From Chloroflexi bacterium 54-19 (GTDB taxonomy: Bacteria > Chloroflexota > Chloroflexia > Chloroheliales > Chloroheliaceae), in contig MKTJ01000031.1 of NCBI GenBank assembly GCA_001898225.1, forward strand, positions 1 to 64,000: 64,000 bases of DNA, in the 5' to 3' direction. Under the pieces are notes generated by a model. The model ran no database searches. It was not told the origin of the DNA and was given only the letters and a program-made list of their open reading frames with translations. Positions 9,054-18,503 of this stretch are shown piece by piece; within the stretch, counting starts at the first letter, position 1; each line of letters begins with the position of its first letter. The translations under genes and the position numbers were made by a program.

Positions 9054-9809
9054 TTGGAAACCAACGAGGTAACTTTCCTGGCAGCGGACGGCCAGACCGA
9101 ACTCCACGGGGTCTGGCACCTGCCGACCAGCCAGGCGACCAATAGCGCCATAATTGTGTTGCATGGCTCGTCCAACACCAAAGAGAGCCCTTTGAGTGTC
9201 GAGATGTGCCGGAGGGCCGCCGAAATCGGCCTGACGGCCCTGCGCTTCGACTTCCGCTATGTTGAGAAGGGTGGCCCCGCCGGTTTCCATCCCTATAAAG
9301 ATGGGATTGACGATTTAATCGGGGCTTTCAACTTTATCCAGAGCTTTGGCAAGGAGATGAAGCCCAAAAGAATCTACCTGGCCGGGAAGTCGCTGGGTGG
9401 GCTGGTGGCCCTGACGCTGGCTCAGAAGCCGGAGTACAAAGATAAAATCCGGGGTGTGATTGTCTTTGGTTTTGCCATGCACCAGCCGGGGCAAACCAAA
9501 ACGCTCCTCCCGCCGCCCAACCTGGGCGCGCCCGACTGCGATGTGGTGGTTATCCAGGGCGAACTCGACCCCTTTGGCAGCCTTGACGAGATAAGCGAAT
9601 ATTTCCTGGAAGCGGCCATCCCGGTGGATATTGTTTCCATCGAGGGAGCGGGGCACGGCTACGAGCCGGTCGAGCGGCCCGGCCAACCGGCTTTGGGCGC
9701 GGACGAACTGGAAAAAGAACACCAGGAAAATGTAGAAATAGCTCTTAAAGAAGCGGTAGAGTGGCTCAAAGAGGCCGACGCGGACCGGGATAATTTCAGG
9801 ACTTTATAA
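9054..9809 (+). CDS. Alpha/beta hydrolase (dienelactone hydrolase-like)
   Basis: This 251-aa protein has the alpha/beta-hydrolase order: an oxyanion strand (IIVLHGSSN), the nucleophile elbow GKSLG near residue 105, an aspartate after a late strand (VIQGELDPFG) and a histidine in GAGHGYE. These give a Ser-Asp-His triad. The TTG start follows GGAG by 5 bases and lies 12 bases after tyrS, so the gene is probably co-transcribed with it. Substrates in this family are varied esters or lactones; none can be named. Confidence 0.82.
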   Translation: METNEVTFLAADGQTELHGVWHLPTSQATNSAIIVLHGSSNTKESPLSVEMCRRAAEIGLTALRFDFRYVEKGGPAGFHPYKDGIDDLIGAFNFIQSFGKEMKPKRIYLAGKSLGGLVALTLAQKPEYKDKIRGVIVFGFAMHQPGQTKTLLPPPNLGAPDCDVVVIQGELDPFGSLDEISEYFLEAAIPVDIVSIEGAGHGYEPVERPGQPALGADELEKEHQENVEIALKEAVEWLKEADADRDNFRTL

Positions 9810-9810
9810 G

Positions 9811-10248
9811 ATGACCCAAAAATTGGGATATTCGGGCGTATCGGAGTGGGATTACACCCTGACTTTTGACGGCGGGGCCGACCCCAACCCCGGCAAAGCC
9901 TATGGCAGTTATCATATCAGGACGCGGGCCGGGCGGGAACGGCTGGAAAGCCGCCTCCAATTTGGCGACCGCATGACCAACAACCAGGCCGAATACCTGG
10001 CCCTGAAAAACGGCCTGGAAGACCTTATTCGCACCATTGAAAAAGCCGGGAAGCAGCCCGAAAACTACAGCGTCGAAATCTTTGGGGATAGTTCACTGGT
10101 TATCAAGCAGTTGCGCGGGGAGTGGAAGGTCAAGGACGCGAAGATGCTGCCGCTCTACGACGAAACAATCCAACTCTTACGCCGTTTCAAAAAGACCAGT
10201 CTCAACTGGCACGACCGCAGCAACAGCGTCCGCTTGCTCGGCCATTAA
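9811..10248 (+). CDS. RNase H-like domain protein
   Basis: This 145-aa protein matches the RNase H fold of small bacterial RNase HI-like (reverse-transcriptase-like) proteins. It has the first acidic residue in LTFDGGADPNPG, a glutamate in NNQAEYLALKNGL, an aspartate in IFGDSSLVIKQL, and a C-terminal D near RSNSVR. These would coordinate two metal ions for cleaving RNA in RNA/DNA hybrids. It starts 1 base after the hydrolase stop, so it is the last gene of the tyrS unit. A strong terminator follows. Confidence 0.85.
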   Translation: MTQKLGYSGVSEWDYTLTFDGGADPNPGKAYGSYHIRTRAGRERLESRLQFGDRMTNNQAEYLALKNGLEDLIRTIEKAGKQPENYSVEIFGDSSLVIKQLRGEWKVKDAKMLPLYDETIQLLRRFKKTSLNWHDRSNSVRLLGH

Positions 10249-10280
10249 TTTCTAAAACTAGCCAGGTACGTTAGCTTTTA

Positions 10281-10322
10281 AAAGGCTCACCGGTCGAATT
10301 TCTCAGGCCGGTGAGCCTTTTT
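10281..10322 (+). terminator. Rho-independent terminator
   Basis: AAAGGCTCACCGG pairs with CCGGTGAGCCTTT and is followed by T residues. It closes the tyrS-hydrolase-RNase H unit and may also act on the convergent peptidase transcript. Confidence 0.85.
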
Positions 10323-10331
10323 AGCCTCACT

Positions 10332-12530
10332 CTAACTCTTGCTCGTCTTAACACACTTCAGGTAATTGGGACCTGCTTCTGCTACCAGTTGGGGACCGGC
10401 AAAACCGCTAATTTTAATACCGTAAAGACTACCACCTGTCAGGGTAAGACCCGTAACACTTGTGTTAGCGCCTATTATATTAAAAGTTGGTCCGGTATTG
10501 GTGCAACCTGGTCCTATCAAGGTTACGTTACCACTAATCGTCAGAGCGGAATTAAGTTGAATGGTAGAGGAGCCCACGTAGGTTGAACTCAGGGCAATCA
10601 TTTTGCACGGAGCGGTTGGCGAGGCGGCTGAGCTTGCCATGTTTCGTAAGCTTCCACTTCCAGAATCGGCGGTGCTGGTCACATTTAGCATGCAACTATT
10701 GCGGGCAAAATTGTAGGCGTTAAGGGTTCCAATCCCGGTTGCCATGTCGTACCCGGATGTGGCCGGATAAATTCCACTACCACTGTTTGCTATCCCACAG
10801 GTTGAAACGTGCGGAGGACTCGAAGTAGTTGCGTCATAACAATCATCGCCAACCGTTATATCGTGGTAGGTCATTGCATTGCCCGATGAATTAAAAATAC
10901 GGTAAATGGTGGGGTTGGCAAAACCAAGCACCGGTTGGCTATAACTCACCAGGTAGTTGTTAGTCAAAGCCGCCGCTGCCGCCCAAAGGGGAGAAGAAGC
11001 GCTGGTGCCGCCAATTGGTTCCCAGGCCGGGTTGCCAGAACCGTCAACGGAATAAACCACGTAAGAGGTGTAAGGGCTGGCCGCAGCCGATACATCAGGC
11101 GTCATCCGCTTACCGTTAGAATATTTACCGTCTGTGCCCTGTCCGATTTGCCAGCTTGGCCGGGCAAAATAATTACTGACACCGCCTCCACTTGCGCCAG
11201 TATCGGTATCAAAGTCATTCCAGGTCACTTCGGTGTTGATAGTATTATCATTATTAAGGTTTAACCGGGTCCCGCCGACTCCGGTTACATATGGCGTATC
11301 CAGGATGTCGCTGGCATATAAACCTTTATCACCGGTAATGGGTAGACATCCTTGCGCTCCATAATCTCCCGACGCCGAAAAAACACTTTGTCCCTGGGTT
11401 GCCATCTGCTGGAAGATAGTGTTTTCAGTATCCAGAACACCAGAAGTGATTGAGGGGTCTCCTTCGCAATCCCCCCAGCTAATGCTGACAACCTGCGCCA
11501 GGTCGTCATTGGCAATCTTCTGGAATTCGTCCAGGTAAGAGGTACTTCCACTGGGGTCAGCCTCATATACCAGGATTTTGGTCAGGCCGGGAGCCATTCC
11601 GGCCACTACTTCAATGTCAAGTTCCACTTCTGATTGCCCGCTTCCAAGTGAGCCAGCCCAGCCATTTACCGGTACACGTTGAACTGGGACGGAGGTACCA
11701 AAACAGGTTTGGTAAGTCGCCACATTATTATCAGCATAATCGTCCAGCTCATAAACCGCGACGGTTTGCCCTGTCCCGGTAATACTTTGAGAATAAAAAG
11801 GGCTAAAGTTATAGGCAGTTGTAAGCTGATTAGGCGTAAAACTGTTATAAGCATTAGCAATATTTACCGCGTCTGAGCAACCGGAAGGGGTTCCGTTATT
11901 CCTGGGCTGGACTTTATCAGGAGAAATTCTCATTGTACGAGGATAAAAATGGGTATCATTCGACAAACCAAAAATGCTGTTTATCCGTGACATTAAAGCC
12001 TGGGGCAAAATGACCGGCGTGTCATTACGATAAAAAACTTTACCGGTATTTCGGTCCTGGTAATCGGAAATAGTTATCCCGAAAGTCTGTTCAACCTGGG
12101 CTACAGTGGCGGTCGCGTTAACCAGGACTCCCAATCCGCTATCCTTTACGGTAAACCCCTGGCCTTTTAGAAAGCTATTAACCTCGCCCCGGTCAACCTG
12201 GCTGGTAAACCGTTGAGTAAACTGTTGTGAAGATAGGAAATGCTTGTAATTGGGGGAGGTTGGGCTATAAATATCTTCTGTAACCTGGTCTAAATCGGCC
12301 TGATTGGTTATTTTTAGGCCAAAGGCCAGGCTCAATTGGAGGGAAAGGGAAGTCGGACCAATCCTCCGGGCCGTTGTTCCATTTGAGACAGGAGCAGAGG
12401 TTGGGTTGCTTTCGGCAGAAACCTGGCTGAAAGGTGCCAACAATAAGGCCGCTAACAAATAAACTACCGCAATGCCAGAGCCTAATGAATGACGGGGCCA
12501 GAATTTAGTGAATCGTGAAGAAAACCCCAT
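10332..12530 (-). CDS. Secreted S53 (sedolisin/kumamolisin) serine peptidase
   Basis: This 732-aa protein starts with a signal peptide of about 39 residues, with a hydrophobic core and a cut near VSA. A pro-kumamolisin activation domain follows to about residue 200, then the S53 catalytic domain. The catalytic Glu and Asp lie in SEVELDIEV, the oxyanion Asp in SWGDCEG, and the serine in GGTSASSPLWAA. A C-terminal extension of about 120 residues is rich in Ser, Thr and Gly (SGSGSLRNMA) and resembles the beta-helix stretches of surface proteins. S53 enzymes are acid-active extracellular proteases, which suggests scavenging or predation. The gene is monocistronic. Confidence 0.9.
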   Translation of the reverse strand: MGFSSRFTKFWPRHSLGSGIAVVYLLAALLLAPFSQVSAESNPTSAPVSNGTTARRIGPTSLSLQLSLAFGLKITNQADLDQVTEDIYSPTSPNYKHFLSSQQFTQRFTSQVDRGEVNSFLKGQGFTVKDSGLGVLVNATATVAQVEQTFGITISDYQDRNTGKVFYRNDTPVILPQALMSRINSIFGLSNDTHFYPRTMRISPDKVQPRNNGTPSGCSDAVNIANAYNSFTPNQLTTAYNFSPFYSQSITGTGQTVAVYELDDYADNNVATYQTCFGTSVPVQRVPVNGWAGSLGSGQSEVELDIEVVAGMAPGLTKILVYEADPSGSTSYLDEFQKIANDDLAQVVSISWGDCEGDPSITSGVLDTENTIFQQMATQGQSVFSASGDYGAQGCLPITGDKGLYASDILDTPYVTGVGGTRLNLNNDNTINTEVTWNDFDTDTGASGGGVSNYFARPSWQIGQGTDGKYSNGKRMTPDVSAAASPYTSYVVYSVDGSGNPAWEPIGGTSASSPLWAAAAALTNNYLVSYSQPVLGFANPTIYRIFNSSGNAMTYHDITVGDDCYDATTSSPPHVSTCGIANSGSGIYPATSGYDMATGIGTLNAYNFARNSCMLNVTSTADSGSGSLRNMASSAASPTAPCKMIALSSTYVGSSTIQLNSALTISGNVTLIGPGCTNTGPTFNIIGANTSVTGLTLTGGSLYGIKISGFAGPQLVAEAGPNYLKCVKTSKS

Positions 12531-12810
12531 ATTATTATCCTTTGGGTATAAAAGTTAAATGGTCAAAGGAAAGAGCCCTAAGCCTAAACAAGCCTTAAAA
12601 AAATGTATCCCTGAAAAGAAACTTTACTAAAATTATTTTATCATAATAGGCTAAAAACAACACTCTACCTTGAAAAAAATCATTAAATTTAAAATGTTTA
12701 GAACCATGGAGGCAATGCGAAAGCCTACCATCAATAATCCCTTGTGCTAAAATACCAGGCATTGACTGTTTTACATCAATGCTCGTTTTTTATACCCATG
12801 GAGGTTTGCA

Positions 12811-14691
12811 TTGAGCTTAGGAATGAAGACGCCGCTGCCGTTTGTTGTGGAAATAGGTCAGTTGGCGGAGCGGGGGCAAAGTGTCTACAGCGTGTCCGCC
12901 GAAAGCGGCGAAGCGGTGGTTATGACCTTCCCCCTTTCCAGGGTGGTGGGAGTTTACGTGGCGGAGGACACACTGTACAGCTTGTGTCTGTCGGAGCGGA
13001 CGACCAGGATTGGCTGTAATGGCGACCTCTGGGTGGTGCCCCAAACGGATACGGGCGGCCAGAAGGCGGTGCGGATAACCGGGCCGGGCGAAAAAGTAGC
13101 GGAACGCACTGGCGAAGGTATTCGGGTCACCCTGCCGGGAAGTGAGCAGACCCTGACCCTGTACCCCGACCGGCCCGCCTGCGATGTTATGGGCAACCAC
13201 ATAAGTTTGAATTTTGCGGGCGGGGATAATTTTGAAAAGACCCTGTCCCATTTTTACTGGGATACCCTGGTGCCCTCGGTAATCGAGAAGACAGATGCCC
13301 TGGGCTACCCGGTCAGTAGCGGCTACGTGGTAAGCACTTTGCAGCCGGGGGAATATGCCGGGACCTACCCCGATGTTGACCACGAATTCCAGAACAAGGG
13401 CCGCCTTGCTATTCACAGCGCCAGCGATATTGCCACCGTTGAACACATGATGAGTTTGCAATTCCGCCTGATGCGCGAAGACCCCACCGGGCTCTGGCGG
13501 AACCCCTGCGCTATCCAGCCGAACGGCAACCGGGAATACCATGTGCGCCGGAACAGCTTTGACAACACCCAGAATGCCGAAATGTTCCTGATTACCGGTA
13601 ACGTGGAGATTCTGGAAACCGCCTGGCTCTATTTCGCGGCCACCAAAGATTTGGAATGGCTGCGGGCGCATATCGAGGACCTCGAAGGGGCGGCTTCGCT
13701 GCTGGAACACCTGACCGACCGCAACGGCAAGCTCTGGTCGGACGTGTTTTACGAGGACCAGGTGATCAAGGATGGGATGGAGGGCATGTCCGCCGCCATG
13801 GCCGCTAACGGGCTGGAGCGGTTGGCCGAGCTAGAGGCGCTCCTGGGACGCCACCCCCAGCAAATCCGCTGGCACAACCTGGCCGAGACCATTGGCCGCA
13901 CCATGTCGCTAACGGTGCCGCACGGCTTCTGGGATGGGGCCAACGCCCGCTACGTGGATTGGATTGACCGGAGCGGGGTGGTCCACGACCACATCCATTT
14001 GCTGGCTAACTGCCTGCCTGTCCTTTTCGGTTACGCCTCGGACACCCAGGCGAAAGCGGTTGAGGCTTTAATCAAGGAGAATTTCGCCGAGCTTCAGCGT
14101 TTCCCGACCTTTCTCTCGCCCCGGATTGCCGATTATACCGAAAGCGAGATTGGCAACTCACCCTATGACCTGTGCGCGGCGGGGCGGTACTGGTGCTGGG
14201 ACGCCGCCTACTGGGCTTTCAAGCAGCGGGGCGACATCTTGCTGGGGCAACTCCGGCAGGTGGCGGAACAGGCCCGGATTGATAACTACCGCATGGGCGA
14301 GCGGTACGACATGAACCACGTGTATTATATCGACGACAAAAACTGGCACGGCGCGCCTTATTACTACGAATACCCCAACGTGTTCGCCTGGGTATTAATC
14401 CACGACTACCTGGGGTTGCGTCCCGCCCTCGACGTAGACCTGGAACTCTGCCCGCTACTCACACAGTACGGGCAGGTCAGGCTGGAAGCTTACGGGATTG
14501 GCTACAACTACGAGGCTGAACGGTTCGCGCTGGAAAACCTTTCCGGGAAGGGGAAAACCGTGCGCCTTTTCCTGGAAGCCTTGTACCCGGGGCAAAGCCT
14601 GTTGTTGGAAGGGGAACCGCTGGGGAAAGGCGCGGAGGTCCGGCTTGGACCCGGCCAAACTATTGTGGTGGTAGTCTCGAAAAAAGAATAA
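12811..14691 (+). CDS. Six-hairpin glycosidase-like protein
   Basis: This 626-aa protein has an N-terminal beta-rich region of about 150 residues. The long alpha-helical part looks like an (alpha/alpha)6 barrel as in glycogen-debranching and related glycosidases (RRNSFDNTQNAEMFL, DGANARYVDWIDRSG, CAAGRYWCWDAAYW). A small C-terminal beta domain follows. No signal peptide is seen, so it probably acts in the cytoplasm. GGAGG lies 6 bases before the TTG start. The glycoside hydrolase family cannot be fixed from the sequence; candidate acids are in the Asp/Glu-rich helices near residues 300-330. Confidence 0.65.
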   Translation: MSLGMKTPLPFVVEIGQLAERGQSVYSVSAESGEAVVMTFPLSRVVGVYVAEDTLYSLCLSERTTRIGCNGDLWVVPQTDTGGQKAVRITGPGEKVAERTGEGIRVTLPGSEQTLTLYPDRPACDVMGNHISLNFAGGDNFEKTLSHFYWDTLVPSVIEKTDALGYPVSSGYVVSTLQPGEYAGTYPDVDHEFQNKGRLAIHSASDIATVEHMMSLQFRLMREDPTGLWRNPCAIQPNGNREYHVRRNSFDNTQNAEMFLITGNVEILETAWLYFAATKDLEWLRAHIEDLEGAASLLEHLTDRNGKLWSDVFYEDQVIKDGMEGMSAAMAANGLERLAELEALLGRHPQQIRWHNLAETIGRTMSLTVPHGFWDGANARYVDWIDRSGVVHDHIHLLANCLPVLFGYASDTQAKAVEALIKENFAELQRFPTFLSPRIADYTESEIGNSPYDLCAAGRYWCWDAAYWAFKQRGDILLGQLRQVAEQARIDNYRMGERYDMNHVYYIDDKNWHGAPYYYEYPNVFAWVLIHDYLGLRPALDVDLELCPLLTQYGQVRLEAYGIGYNYEAERFALENLSGKGKTVRLFLEALYPGQSLLLEGEPLGKGAEVRLGPGQTIVVVVSKKE

Positions 14692-14704
14692 AGAGGGGAG
14701 GGCT

Positions 14705-14742
14705 AGGCGCTTATACTGGAAATCTCCTGGCAAGCGCCTTTC
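14705..14742. terminator. Terminator between convergent genes
   Basis: AGGCGCTT pairs with AAGCGCCT, followed by TTC. It lies between the glycosidase-like gene and the HEAT-repeat gene. Confidence 0.55.
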
Positions 14743-14811
14743 ACCCTGAAAAAGTACGGTGGCAAGCCAAAAATCCAAACTCGCCGCCATAAATATCTCA
14801 TGTTAAATAAA

Positions 14812-16572
14812 TTATAACGGAAGATTTTTGTGAGCTAATTCCCAGGCAGCAGGAACAGCCTCTTTTAGCCACCACTGCCAGAATTCAAGTAATTTGGAAT
14901 GGTCAATTTTGAGAGAACTAAGAAAAGCACCGCTCTTGCGTAACTTGAACTTTTCTTCCCAGTTTCCGGCCTCAGTAAGGTCCTCCACGGCATAAGCATG
15001 GCTCGCTAAAATGGCAAAACTCTGGTTCCTCCGGTCGAAAGTGGCCTCTAATTCTTTTTCCTCTTCTTCAATTGAGGTAGAGAGGATTTGCTCGAACAAC
15101 GGCAAATTTAAATCTCCCTCCAGTTCAAGTAAATCTCTGGTTTCTTCCCAATCACTCTGTTTGTTAAATAGAACCAAACCTACTACTTCGAAACAAGTGT
15201 GGAAAACACAGAACACCTGGTAAGGCAATTCATCATCCAGGTTAAAGCCGAAGTTGTAATCTTCACAATAAAGGTAGTAACCATCCCCGGCTGTAGTCTT
15301 TCCGGTTAGAAGCCCGTTGGCTACTTTCATCATTTCAAAAGGATCAAGAGTTGGGTCTGCCCCAAAACGCGACTTATTCCAATCCCAATCCTGCCAGACC
15401 GGGCTAACTTTCTCGACAGTGAAAATACCTAAGTGGGCCATTACTTTATCTGCCAAGGTTAAATTAGCCAACCGGCGGTTCAAATACCGCTCGTTTTCCT
15501 CTTGGCTATGATTTTTGCCCTGCCGGGCCATGCTAGGCAATTCCAGGCGGGAAGGGCCAAAACTATGGAGTAACACTTTTATTTCTTTTTTGGTTAAAGT
15601 CGGTAATAACTGGCGTTCCTGACGTTCGGCAAGGAGTTTCAAATATTTATCCAACAGATAGACCGTAAGTTCAGGCAGTTCTACCTGCTGCTGTTCTTCC
15701 TCGCGCTGTCCTTTTTTGAAAGCCTCAAGGCGCTCTCTAACCCGGTCTGATTGTTCAGCCGGTTCTTCTAAAGCCCAGGCCACCAGGAAACGCACTCTTG
15801 AACTGGAGTCACCGGATAAAGCTTCAAGTAAGGTCGCAACAACCCTCGGCTCGGCTCCAACTTTCCCACCAATTCTTCCCAGGGCTTCTACCGCTCTTAG
15901 CCGCTCCAGGGAATCAGGGGAGGAAACTATCAAAGAACAGAGAGTTTCAGCCACTTGCCCCGCGCATTTATCCTGGGCATAGGCCAGGGCCAGCGCCGCA
16001 TTCTTCCTTACCAGTGGAGAAGTATCGAAAAGCAGGCGAATTAAGACCGCTATCCCTTCACATCCAGCATTACTAAGAGCCTCACCTGAGTCTATTTGAC
16101 CTATAGAACTTCTAGAGCGGGCCATAAAATTACGGGTAAGCGGTTCAAGGGCCTGGGGTGCAATAGCCGGTCCAATCTCACCTAACACCCTGGCTGCATA
16201 ATTTCCGGGGTCAGGAACAGTATTAAAAAAATCCTTCTGGTCATCTTCCTTTAAAATTTTGGTGGTACTTTCCTCAACCACCAAAATCAAGGGGCCAATA
16301 GCATCAGGGGCAGCGGCAGGTCCCAGGTGAAAGAGAGCGTCCATTACATAATGTTTATCCCTTGGGTCAGGGTTAGGGTGAGGGAAGTGCAGGGCTTTGA
16401 CTAAACCGGCCCTGACTCTATCATAGTCTTGCGGGCCAATTGTTGCTAGAATTTTGGCATTTTTTTGTCTGAATTGGGGATTATCACTAAAAAGCCCCTG
16501 CAAAACCTTATCAATTAGCATGTCGTCAAAACTATTCAAGTCCTGATTCCTTTCAGTAATCGGGCATGACAA
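14812..16572 (-). CDS. HEAT-repeat protein of unknown function
   Basis: This 586-aa protein has no signal peptide. Residues 20 to about 290 form helical pairs typical of HEAT/PBS-lyase-like repeats (APDAIGPLILVVEE, ARVLGEIGPAIAPQALEPL, LRAVEALGRIGG, RVRFLVAWALEEP). The second half contains a Glu/Gln-rich helix and a region with many aromatic and acidic residues (YLYCEDYNFGFNLDDE) that I do not recognise. HEAT solenoids usually bind other proteins. It is alone between two intergenic gaps, divergent from the next gene. Confidence 0.6.
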   Translation of the reverse strand: MSCPITERNQDLNSFDDMLIDKVLQGLFSDNPQFRQKNAKILATIGPQDYDRVRAGLVKALHFPHPNPDPRDKHYVMDALFHLGPAAAPDAIGPLILVVEESTTKILKEDDQKDFFNTVPDPGNYAARVLGEIGPAIAPQALEPLTRNFMARSRSSIGQIDSGEALSNAGCEGIAVLIRLLFDTSPLVRKNAALALAYAQDKCAGQVAETLCSLIVSSPDSLERLRAVEALGRIGGKVGAEPRVVATLLEALSGDSSSRVRFLVAWALEEPAEQSDRVRERLEAFKKGQREEEQQQVELPELTVYLLDKYLKLLAERQERQLLPTLTKKEIKVLLHSFGPSRLELPSMARQGKNHSQEENERYLNRRLANLTLADKVMAHLGIFTVEKVSPVWQDWDWNKSRFGADPTLDPFEMMKVANGLLTGKTTAGDGYYLYCEDYNFGFNLDDELPYQVFCVFHTCFEVVGLVLFNKQSDWEETRDLLELEGDLNLPLFEQILSTSIEEEEKELEATFDRRNQSFAILASHAYAVEDLTEAGNWEEKFKLRKSGAFLSSLKIDHSKLLEFWQWWLKEAVPAAWELAHKNLPL

Positions 16573-16746
16573 ATCCTACGGCTTTGGCCTTATTTAGTGT
16601 CAATTCTTTTTTATCACTTCCGGGGTCTGGTGGCAAATTTAGCGGGCAGTCGCTATTTTCAAGCTTTATTTTGGGCTGAGTTCGGTTATACTAAAAGCAA
16701 AAGACAATACAAGTATAAAAATATCGGTTTAGAAAGGTAAGAAAGG

Positions 16747-17456
16747 ATGGCCGAGCCAGCCGTCTCGCGGCCTCAGAATTCCCAGCCGACCAGGGTCTTT
16801 CAAATTCCGCCCACCTATACCTGGGTCGGTTCGATTGTGATGCTGGTCTTCAGCCTGATTGCGCCGGTTATCGTGCTGGTAGCCGGGGGCGATAGGAGCG
16901 TCCTTTTTTCCGTTATCGTGGCCGTGATTACGGCTATCCTGGCGCTGGTCGGGATAGTCATCTATATTTCGCTGGTAAGCGCCCGGTTGGCGGTCAGCGC
17001 GGGTGGCATCAGCTATTTTTCGGGTGGGGTCTCCATCCGGGCGCCCTGGGCCAGGGTCGCGGGATACGGCAGCGTCACCTCAAACCGTCGCCAGGGGCTG
17101 ATTCTTTACCCGGAGCCGGAAGTTGCCCCCCCGAACCAAGGGCGGTTAATGTAAGACTCAGCCGGGGCGACCCCAAGCGGTTTATCTCGCTCTTTCCATT
17201 TGACCAGCGCTGGCGGGAGGGCGAACTGGGCCAGTTAATCCGGACCTACGCGCCCCAGGTATTGCGCGACCTGGGCGAGGTGAATTTGGCCGACTTCGAC
17301 CGGACCAACCAACCCCCGGCCCTCCCCGACCCCAACCCGGCCCCCGACGAAACCGCCCTGGCAAAGAACCCTAAATTTAGCCGGACGGACGCCCTGATTG
17401 TCGGGGCCGACCTGCTACTGACCGCCTGGGCCCTTTTCCTCGTTTTCTGGCTTTAA
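16747..17456 (+). pseudogene. Membrane protein gene interrupted at a seven-C run
   Basis: The first frame (16747-17154) gives two transmembrane helices and the start of a beta-rich, PH-domain-like segment (ARLAVSAGGISYFSGG). It then stops soon after a run of seven C at 17126-17132. If that run held eight C, translation would continue in another frame without a stop to 17456, reading through LSRGDPKRFISLF to a C-terminal transmembrane helix ending LFLVFWL. So one gene of about 236 codons is split by a single-base shift. It may be a sequencing or assembly error, phase variation at the homopolymer, programmed slippage, or real decay. Confidence 0.65.
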
Positions 17457-17475
17457 TCAAAAACAAGCAAAAATA

Positions 17476-17510
17476 AAACCCTTTCGCGCCTAAAACGAAA
17501 GGGTTTTTTT
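17476..17510 (+). terminator. Rho-independent terminator
   Basis: AAACCCTTTCG pairs with CGAAAGGGTTT and ends in a run of T. It lies after the split membrane gene and may also serve the convergent pirin gene. Confidence 0.85.
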
Positions 17511-17530
17511 CAAGTTAACGATTATTCTGT

Positions 17531-18424
17531 TTAGAAATCAATCTCGCCAAACCGGCCCGACTGGAAGTCGCGCATGGCCTGGTAAATCTCGGCCTCGGTG
17601 TTCATCACGAAAGGACCGTAGCGCACGACCCGCTCCTTGATGGGCACCCCGGCGATAAGGAGGACGTTCAATGGCGCGGTAGCCTCGGCGGGAACACTAA
17701 GCACCACTTCCTCGCCATCCTGGGCAAAGGCGACCATCTGGCTTTCCTTTATCTTCCGCTCCTCACTCCCGGCCAAACCCTGCCCGTCAATGACATAGAC
17801 AAAAGCGTTGTAGTTGGACGGCACCGGCTGGCTGATACTGCCGCCCGGCTGGATGGTGTAGTGCAGGTAGTAAATCGGGGTGCGGGTATCTATGACTGCC
17901 TTGATGCCGAGGGCTTCCCCGGCGATAACCCGGACCTTTACCAGGCCGTCTTCGGTAACGGCTTCGGGAATGCGGGCCGCCGGGATGTCCTGGTAGCGGG
18001 GGCGCATCATCTTATCAACTTTGGGCAGATTGACCCAGAGCTGGAAGCCGTGCATCAGGCCGCCCTTTTTGAAAAAGGTGTCTTCGGGCATCTCGGAGTG
18101 AATCACACCCGCCCCGGCGGTCATCCACTGGACATCGCCAGGGCCGATAATGCCGGAGTTACCCTGCGAATCCTTATGCTGCCAGGTCCCATCAAGCAGG
18201 TAAGTCACAGTCTCGAAACCGCGATGCGGGTGGTCGGGCGCGCCGATAGCCTCGTTGGGGCCGTATGTGACCGGGCCAAGGTGGTCGAGCAGCAAGAAGG
18301 GGTCGAAGTCCATCATGGTCTGGGTCGGGAAAGGCCGTCGCACCAAAAAGCCGCCGCCTTCACGCTGCTGGACGGTGTTGACCACTTTCGAAACGGAACG
18401 CGACCCGGTAAGAATCTGGCTCAT
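17531..18424 (-). CDS. Pirin family protein
   Basis: This 297-aa bicupin has the pirin signature: a metal-binding cluster HPHRGFETVTY near residue 83 and further ligands in GAGVIHSEMP near residue 130. The C-terminal cupin follows from about 170. Bacterial pirins include quercetin 2,3-dioxygenases and redox-sensing regulators; which applies is not clear. ATG follows an AAGGAGAT-type site 6-7 bases upstream on the minus strand. Confidence 0.9.
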   Translation of the reverse strand: MSQILTGSRSVSKVVNTVQQREGGGFLVRRPFPTQTMMDFDPFLLLDHLGPVTYGPNEAIGAPDHPHRGFETVTYLLDGTWQHKDSQGNSGIIGPGDVQWMTAGAGVIHSEMPEDTFFKKGGLMHGFQLWVNLPKVDKMMRPRYQDIPAARIPEAVTEDGLVKVRVIAGEALGIKAVIDTRTPIYYLHYTIQPGGSISQPVPSNYNAFVYVIDGQGLAGSEERKIKESQMVAFAQDGEEVVLSVPAEATAPLNVLLIAGVPIKERVVRYGPFVMNTEAEIYQAMRDFQSGRFGEIDF

Positions 18425-18503
18425 TTCTAAATATCTCCTTTTGTTATAATATAACCGAGTTTTTAATAGTAACTTACTTTATGTAGCTATTATACACTGC
18501 CTG

